Shown in pieces: positions 59,924 to 64,000 of a stretch of DNA of 64,000 nucleotides; position 1 is the first letter of the stretch; each line of letters opens with the position of its first letter. Position numbers and translations under genes: made by a program. Source of the DNA: Pseudarthrobacter oxydans (lineage in GTDB: Bacteria; Actinomycetota; Actinomycetes; Actinomycetales; Micrococcaceae); contig NZ_JABTYH010000006.1 in assembly GCF_013314975.1 (NCBI RefSeq), positions 62,001 through 126,000 of the forward strand, given 5' to 3'. Under the pieces are notes generated by a model. The model was given only the letters and a program-made list of their open reading frames with translations, had not been told where the DNA came from and made no database searches.

Positions 59924-60144
59924 CACAGACCTTCTTAGCATCGTGCCTGAGTGAGGGTTAAGTCTGGCATTCTCCAGTGTTGGCAGCCAGCCAACCATGC
60001 CCCCGATGAGACGTTAGGTAGGTCATTGGGGTTGCGGTGGACCACGTGGGTTCCCTGGAGCGCGTGTCAGGGGGGTCAGTGCCTCCGACGGCGGGGCTGC
60101 GCCTACGGAAACTGGCTGATGCCACCTGCTGGGGCAATATTTTG

Positions 60145-60217
60145 TGGAGCTAAGGAGATTCGAACTCCTGACCTCTTCGATGCGAACGAAGCGCTCTACC
60201 AACTGAGCTATAGCCCC
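60145..60217 (-). tRNA. tRNA-Ala (CGC)
   Basis: 73-nt tRNA on the minus strand beginning GGGGCTATAGCTCAG. Anticodon loop TTCGCAT gives anticodon CGC (reads GCG). Acceptor stem has the G3:U70 wobble pair that identifies alanine tRNAs. T-loop TTCGAAC, acceptor arms pair fully; CCA is not encoded directly after the discriminator A. Confidence 0.95.
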
Positions 60218-60355
60218 GGATGGATCCGCCCCTTGAGGAGCGGCACCGGTGACCCTAGGCTACAAATTTTCCCGGCTTAATGCCAAACTGCAGCCGCAAA
60301 CCCCCAGCAGCGTGCCGGCGGGATGCGCAGGGCATCGCCTGACGGCACTGACCTG

Positions 60356-61294
60356 TCAGGCGCGGCGGCGCTGCAGGACGTCGTCGAGGTTGCTGAGGGC
60401 ACTCTGCGCCTTGGACTGTTCCTGGCCCTCGGCCGGAGCCGCGGGCGGCGCGGCGGCAACGCCCTGCTTGAGGGACGGCTTGCCCGTCGCTTTCGGTGCC
60501 TCCGGAAGCTCCAGGGGCTCAGGCGCCGGACGCTCGGCCTTGGCTGCCTCAACATAGACAGGTTTGGGAACCTCCACCGGTTCCCACGTGGACGGAGCAG
60601 CCGTCCGGGCTGCGGAGCCGGCAGCTGCAGCGCTTGAATCGCCAGCGGCAACCGCCACGGCAAGGGCGGCCTCCCGCAGTTCCATGGCAGTCAGCGGCCT
60701 GATCTTAGGCTCGTGTGCCTCGGCGTCGAAAAGGGGGTTGTCCTGCTTCGCCGGAGCCGCTTCCGGCCTTGGCCGGACGCCGGCAGCGGGTTGGGGCTGC
60801 CGGGACGGCGCGGTCATGGCGGCCCGGAAAGCTGCATTGACCTTTGCCCTCCGGTCACGGACGGCCAGCCAGCGCAGGAGTACGACCGACCCGGCAGTGA
60901 GCGCCAGGCATGCCAAGGGAAGGACAGGAGCGCCCAGCCCGAAGATCAAGAGCACACCGGAAACGAACGCGGTGACCAGCGACAGCAGCCCAACCAGGGC
61001 GATGCCGGTGCGGCCGTAGCGGATCCGGAACGTACCCCCGGGTGGGGAGCCGGCAGTGGCGGTCGCGGGTCCGGCACTCTTCCTGGTGTCCATGGCTTTC
61101 TCCTGCTGGGCGGCGACGTTCAATACCAAAGCTGCTGGCGGTTCCGGTGCTTCATCTGCTGCGGGCTCCGCAAGGAAATCGCCGGCGGGCTGGAACTGGT
61201 GCCTGCGGTTCCGGAGGACGTAGGGCGCAACCCACACAATCCAGAGCACGACGGCAACCACAAGGATCACTGAGCTGCTAAGGGGGAAGTCCAC
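60356..61294 (-). CDS. GlpR/SepX-like membrane protein
   Basis: 312 residues: one helix at the extreme N-terminus (about 7-26, then 'VLRNRRH'), a Pro/Ala linker, a second helical pair ('IALVGLLSLVTAFVSGVLLIFGLGAPVLPLACLALTAGSVVLLRWL', about 97-142), then a 150-residue Ala/Pro-rich tail ending 'LSNLDDVLQRRRA'. Topology and gene context match the actinobacterial GlpR/SepX division proteins. GTG at 61294; a TTG at 61300 is possible and neither has a ribosome site. Next to rimJ-galU as in mycobacteria, but with no gephyrin-like glp/moeA gene between. Confidence 0.7.
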   Translation of the reverse strand: MDFPLSSSVILVVAVVLWIVWVAPYVLRNRRHQFQPAGDFLAEPAADEAPEPPAALVLNVAAQQEKAMDTRKSAGPATATAGSPPGGTFRIRYGRTGIALVGLLSLVTAFVSGVLLIFGLGAPVLPLACLALTAGSVVLLRWLAVRDRRAKVNAAFRAAMTAPSRQPQPAAGVRPRPEAAPAKQDNPLFDAEAHEPKIRPLTAMELREAALAVAVAAGDSSAAAAGSAARTAAPSTWEPVEVPKPVYVEAAKAERPAPEPLELPEAPKATGKPSLKQGVAAAPPAAPAEGQEQSKAQSALSNLDDVLQRRRA

Positions 61295-61375
61295 ACTCAA
61301 AACCGTATGAGCATCCTGTCCGCTGCGGCAGCATTAGCTGCGGTGTGTCGTGGCGCAGCCGGCAAATCAATGGAT

Positions 61376-61996
61376 TTATGACGGCCGTGAGGCCAGCCAT
61401 GGCCGGAGCAGCCCGTCGGGGACCTCTTCCGCGGTCAACGCGAACGACCGGTGGTCAGCCCACTCCCCGTTGATGTGCAGGTAGCGGGGCCGGTATCCCT
61501 CGTCCCGGAAGCCCAGCTTTTGCACCACGCGGAGGCTTGGTCCGTTCTCCGGCCTGATGTTGATTTCCATCCGGTGCAGCCCAAGTGTCCGGAAGCAGTG
61601 GTCCGTCACCATGGCCACGGCAGTGGGTGCAATGCCGTGGCCCGCACGGCCCCGGTCCACCCAGTAGCCAAGCGTCGCCATCATCGCGGATCCCCACACG
61701 ATCGATGACACGGTCAACTGGCCAACAATGGCAGGGCTTGCGGCGGCGGGAAGCCGCTCGGTGATGACAAACGGCAAGGCAGTAGCCTGCGCTGCCTGCG
61801 ACTTCAATGACCGGACCATCTGCCGGTAGTCCGGGAGGCCTCCGGCAGGATCCGGGTTGGAAGCTTCCCACGGAGCAAGCCACTCACTGTTGCGGGACCT
61901 GACCTCGGTCCATTCCTTCTTGTCCCGGTACCGGATGGGCCGCAGGACCAGGTCCCCGCACTCCAGGGTTACGGGCCAAATGGGACCAGCGCGCAT
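61376..61996 (-). CDS. RimJ/RimL-type GNAT acetyltransferase
   Basis: 206 residues. 'LECGDLVLRPIRYRDKKEWTEVRSRNSEWLAPWEAS' (about 11-46) and 'LGYWVDRGRAGHGIAPTAVAMVTDHCFRTLGLHRMEINIRPENGPSLRVVQKLGF' (about 113-167) show the acetyl-CoA loop (R-A-G-H-G-I-A). Acetylates a protein N-terminus, perhaps ribosomal S5 as RimJ. ATG at 61996, 4 nt after the galU stop, so cotranscribed. Confidence 0.88.
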   Translation of the reverse strand: MRAGPIWPVTLECGDLVLRPIRYRDKKEWTEVRSRNSEWLAPWEASNPDPAGGLPDYRQMVRSLKSQAAQATALPFVITERLPAAASPAIVGQLTVSSIVWGSAMMATLGYWVDRGRAGHGIAPTAVAMVTDHCFRTLGLHRMEINIRPENGPSLRVVQKLGFRDEGYRPRYLHINGEWADHRSFALTAEEVPDGLLRPWLASRPS

Positions 61997-62000
61997 GGCG

Positions 62001-62906
62001 CTACTTGGACAGGCCGGCGGCGAACCCCGGCAGCCACTCCCGCAAGCCCGGGCCCAGGTCTTCGCTGTCGATGGCCAGCTGGACGCAGGCCTTGAGGTAG
62101 CTGAGCTTGTCCCCGGTGTCGTAGCGTCGGCCGCGGAACACAACGCCGTACACCCCGTACCCCTCGCCTTCGCCGGTCGCCAGCTCCTGCAGCGCGTCGG
62201 TCAGCTGGATTTCGTCTCCGCGTCCGGGGGCGGTGCGTTCGAGGACCTCAAAGACGGCGGGGTGGAGGACGTAGCGGCCGATCAGGGCAAGGTTGGAGGG
62301 CGCCTCGTCAACGCTCGGCTTCTCCACCAGCCGGTTGACGCGGACGTAGGATTCGCCCTCGATCGGCTGGACGTCAGCGCAGCCGTAGGCGCTGATCTCG
62401 GACGGTTCCACTTCGATGAGCGCGATGACGGAGCCTCCCGTTTCCGCCTGCACGTCGATCATGGTGCCCAGCAGTTCGTCCCGGGCATCGATGAGGTCAT
62501 CGCCCAGCAGCACGGCAAAGGCTTCCTCGCCAACGTGCTGCTTTGCGCGCAGCACGGCATGGCCCAGTCCGTGCGGGTCTCCCTGCCGGACATAGTGGAT
62601 GTCGCCCAGCTTGCTGGCCGCCTGGACGGATGCGAGCTTTTCCGTGTCGCCCTTGCCCTCAAGGGTGGATTCAAGTGACGGCACCCGGTCAAAGTGGTCT
62701 TCAAGTGCCCGTTTGTTGCGCCCGGTGATCATGAGGAGGTCGTGGAGGCCAACGTTCACGGCTTCCTCAACCACGTACTGGATGGCAGGCTTGTCCACGA
62801 CGGGGAGCATTTCCTTGGGCATCGCCTTGGTTGCCGGCAGGAACCTGGTACCGAGTCCGGCGGCAGGAATGACGGCTTTGCGAACTCTCGGGTTACTGGT
62901 AGTCAC
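62001..62906 (-). CDS. galU: UTP-glucose-1-phosphate uridylyltransferase
   Basis: 301 residues. 'VIPAAGLGTRFLPATKAMPKEMLPVVDKPAIQYVVEEAV' (about 12-50) is the nucleotide-binding signature; 'VLLGDDLID' and the Lys of 'VEKPSVDEAPSN' complete the site. Makes UDP-glucose for glycans and feeds GalE. GTG with a TAGATT box 6 nt upstream. First gene of galU-rimJ-glpR. Confidence 0.95.
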   Translation of the reverse strand: MTTSNPRVRKAVIPAAGLGTRFLPATKAMPKEMLPVVDKPAIQYVVEEAVNVGLHDLLMITGRNKRALEDHFDRVPSLESTLEGKGDTEKLASVQAASKLGDIHYVRQGDPHGLGHAVLRAKQHVGEEAFAVLLGDDLIDARDELLGTMIDVQAETGGSVIALIEVEPSEISAYGCADVQPIEGESYVRVNRLVEKPSVDEAPSNLALIGRYVLHPAVFEVLERTAPGRGDEIQLTDALQELATGEGEGYGVYGVVFRGRRYDTGDKLSYLKACVQLAIDSEDLGPGLREWLPGFAAGLSK

Positions 62907-62912
62907 CGGACT

Positions 62913-62918
62913 AATCTA
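62913..62918 (-). promoter_or_regulatory. -10 box (TAGATT) of galU
   Basis: TAGATT on the minus strand, 6 nt before the GTG at 62906. Leaderless pattern. Confidence 0.5.
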
Positions 62919-63023
62919 ACGTCAGCGTCAAGCATTCAGTAACAACGGAGCCAGCGACACCTGCGGGTATCGGATGGATGGACCAGATAACGGCCGCCAG
63001 CGCGGCAGTAGTGGAGAAAATAC

Positions 63024-63647
63024 ATGGCGCTTGAGGAAACGAAAGCAGCAAAGGACCTGATCCGTGCTGCCCACCGCCGCCGAAGGGCTGCGATGACTTC
63101 CCTGGACCGGGAGGATGCCGGCACCGCCCTGGCCAAACACGGCGCGGCGTGGGCGGCTTCAGTGATTCCGGCAGGCGATGCCACGGTATGCGTCTACCTG
63201 GGCGTCGGCGCGGAACCGCCCACGCTGCCGCTGATCGCGGCCCTGCACGCCGACGGGCACAGGGTTCTGCTTCCCGTCTGCGAACCAGGGCGTGAACTGA
63301 AATGGGTCGTCTGGGCGCCGGGCATTGAGCTGGCACGCAGCAGGTTCGCCCCCATCCTGGAGCCGGTCGGGACCCGGCACGGGATTGACGCTGCCGGGGA
63401 AGCCGCTGCGCTGTTCATCCCTGCCACGGCCGTGGACCTCGCGGGCAGCAGGATCGGCCAGGGCGGCGGCTACTATGACAAATTCCTCGGCCACCTTGCG
63501 TCCGCCGGGAAGCACATTCCCCTTGCCGCGGTTCTTTATGACGGGGAACTACTGCCCGCCGGCGCGATTCCGGTGGAGGAATTCGACCGCCCGGCGCCTG
63601 GCGTCGTGCTTCCTTCCGGCTTCAGGGACCTGGCGAACGCCGCCTGA
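63024..63647 (+). CDS. 5-formyltetrahydrofolate cyclo-ligase
   Basis: 207 residues. The family block 'FIPATAVDLAGSRIGQGGGYYDKFL' (about 132-156) has the GQGGGYYD phosphate loop, and 'DRPAPGVVLPSG' is near the end. Converts 5-formyl-THF to 5,10-methenyl-THF using ATP. ATG with GGAG 8 nt upstream. Divergent from galU and followed by fmdB, as in mycobacteria. Confidence 0.93.
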   Translation: MALEETKAAKDLIRAAHRRRRAAMTSLDREDAGTALAKHGAAWAASVIPAGDATVCVYLGVGAEPPTLPLIAALHADGHRVLLPVCEPGRELKWVVWAPGIELARSRFAPILEPVGTRHGIDAAGEAAALFIPATAVDLAGSRIGQGGGYYDKFLGHLASAGKHIPLAAVLYDGELLPAGAIPVEEFDRPAPGVVLPSGFRDLANAA

Positions 63648-63674
63648 CCGCAAAATCCGGGCGCAGGGGAATGC

Positions 63675-63680
63675 TAGAAT
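63675..63680 (+). promoter_or_regulatory. -10 box (TAGAAT) of fmdB
   Basis: TAGAAT, whose last base is the first base of the CIRCE-like repeat. It implies a leader of about 85-90 nt before the GTG at 63775. Confidence 0.5.
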
Positions 63681-63706
63681 TGGCACTCAGGCCCTGTGAC
63701 TGCTAA
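63680..63706 (+). promoter_or_regulatory. CIRCE-like HrcA operator upstream of fmdB
   Basis: Left arm TTGGCACTC (63680-63688), 9-nt spacer, right arm GACTGCTAA (63698-63706). The CIRCE consensus is TTAGCACTC-N9-GAGTGCTAA: each arm has 8 of 9 matches and the spacer length is exact. Position overlaps the -10, as expected for repression by HrcA. Confidence 0.7.
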
Positions 63707-63774
63707 AGGGATATCCAGCTGGATCACCCTGCGGCAGTCCGGGACCTCTCGTTTGCCCAAGAGGAGGAGCACCA

Positions 63775-64000
63775 GTGCCAACGTATGCGTACGCCTGCAA
63801 GGATTGCGGCCATGCCTTTGACATCGTCCAGTCGTTCTCGGACAGCTCTCTGACGTCCTGCCCCGAGTGCCAGGGTGCCCTGCGCAAGAAGTTCAACAGC
63901 GTGGGCGTCGTCTTCAAGGGTTCGGGCTTCTACCGCACGGACTCCAGGGACGCCAAGGGCAGCACGGTTTCGGCTGCTCCCGGCGCTCCTGCAGCAGCGC
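63775..64000 (+). CDS. FmdB/Ruc-type zinc-ribbon protein (3' part outside window)
   Basis: First 75 codons. Zinc ribbon with 'CKDCGHAFD' (8-16) and 'SCPECQ' (about 28-33), then 'FNSVGVVFKGSGFYRTDSR' and a low-complexity tail starting to be Ala/Pro-rich. The mycobacterial homologue Rv0991c (Ruc) is a chaperone activated under oxidising conditions. GTG start with GAGGAGGAG 5 nt upstream. Preceded by a CIRCE-like site, consistent with heat-shock control. Confidence 0.88.
   Translation, partial: MPTYAYACKDCGHAFDIVQSFSDSSLTSCPECQGALRKKFNSVGVVFKGSGFYRTDSRDAKGSTVSAAPGAPAAA

Noticed and set aside
59924..60144. Small ORF or ncRNA between the CPBP gene and tRNA-Ala
   Set aside because: Short frames without ribosome sites or recognisable structure; I see nothing to support a gene.
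60145..60217. tRNA-Ala as an integration site for a genomic island
   Set aside because: No integrase, no direct repeat of the tRNA 3' end, and the genes on both sides are ordinary housekeeping.
1..64000. CRISPR array, toxin-antitoxin, phage defence or biosynthetic cluster
   Set aside because: No repeat-spacer pattern, and no gene with those family motifs; the window is core chromosome.

Overview
The window is a gene-dense (no gap above 300 bases), high-GC stretch of ordinary actinobacterial chromosome. Best guess is Micrococcaceae of the Arthrobacter/Pseudarthrobacter type: type-2 DapD, SigE/RseA/TatB and Mrp neighbourhood, DUF3117, a GlpR/SepX-like protein, a gluABCD-type operon and many leaderless promoters. 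I support 65 protein genes (two cut by the window edges) and one tRNA-Ala(CGC). I see no IS element, prophage, CRISPR array or rRNA.

Layout. 1-9.6 kb: PHP phosphoesterase (partial), aminopeptidase P, a general-stress membrane protein, then a soluble MgtE-like protein, DUF1003 and Mrp on the plus strand, convergent with sigE-rseA-tatB; then an O-methyltransferase and DUF3117. 9.8-12.3 kb: a LOG-like protein, a DivIVA-like protein and a PIG-V-type mannosyltransferase. 12.4-15.7 kb: a glutamate-type amino-acid ABC importer. 15.7-24.8 kb: lysine/DAP genes dapE, dapD and dapC, with galE, citrate synthase, ferredoxin and small proteins. 24.9-28 kb: typA and an SGNH-hydrolase lipoprotein. 28-35.5 kb: a complete peptide ABC importer plus a second, solitary binding protein. 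35.6-37.9 kb: a cysteine-free member of the FeS-photolyase family behind an SDR gene. 37.9-46.3 kb: ychF, rmuC, ispH, xseAB, PPK2 and alaA. 46.4-49.9 kb: an osmoprotectant ABC operon. 50-59.9 kb: pirin, GlcNAc-kinase-like, LysR/MFS, two Lrp/AsnC regulators flanking a second MFS, DUF1761, CorA, an orphan ZapE-C-terminal-like protein and a CPBP protease. 60-64 kb: tRNA-Ala and the glpR-rimJ-galU / FTHF cyclo-ligase / fmdB block.

Most noteworthy: (i) a CIRCE-like operator (9-9-9 spacing) overlapping the -10 in front of the FmdB/Ruc-type zinc-ribbon gene at the right edge; (ii) a photolyase-family protein with no cysteine at all, so the family's [4Fe-4S] ligands are gone; (iii) at least 14 genes with a TANNNT box 6-7 nt before the start codon, i.e. 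probable leaderless transcripts, including a 50-bp divergent dapE/dapD promoter; (iv) conserved loci with a member missing (no htrA between rseA and tatB; no moeA/glp between galU and rimJ); (v) a perfect 18-bp inverted repeat inside the DivIVA-like gene. Starts were chosen from Shine-Dalgarno or -10 context and often differ from the longest open frame.
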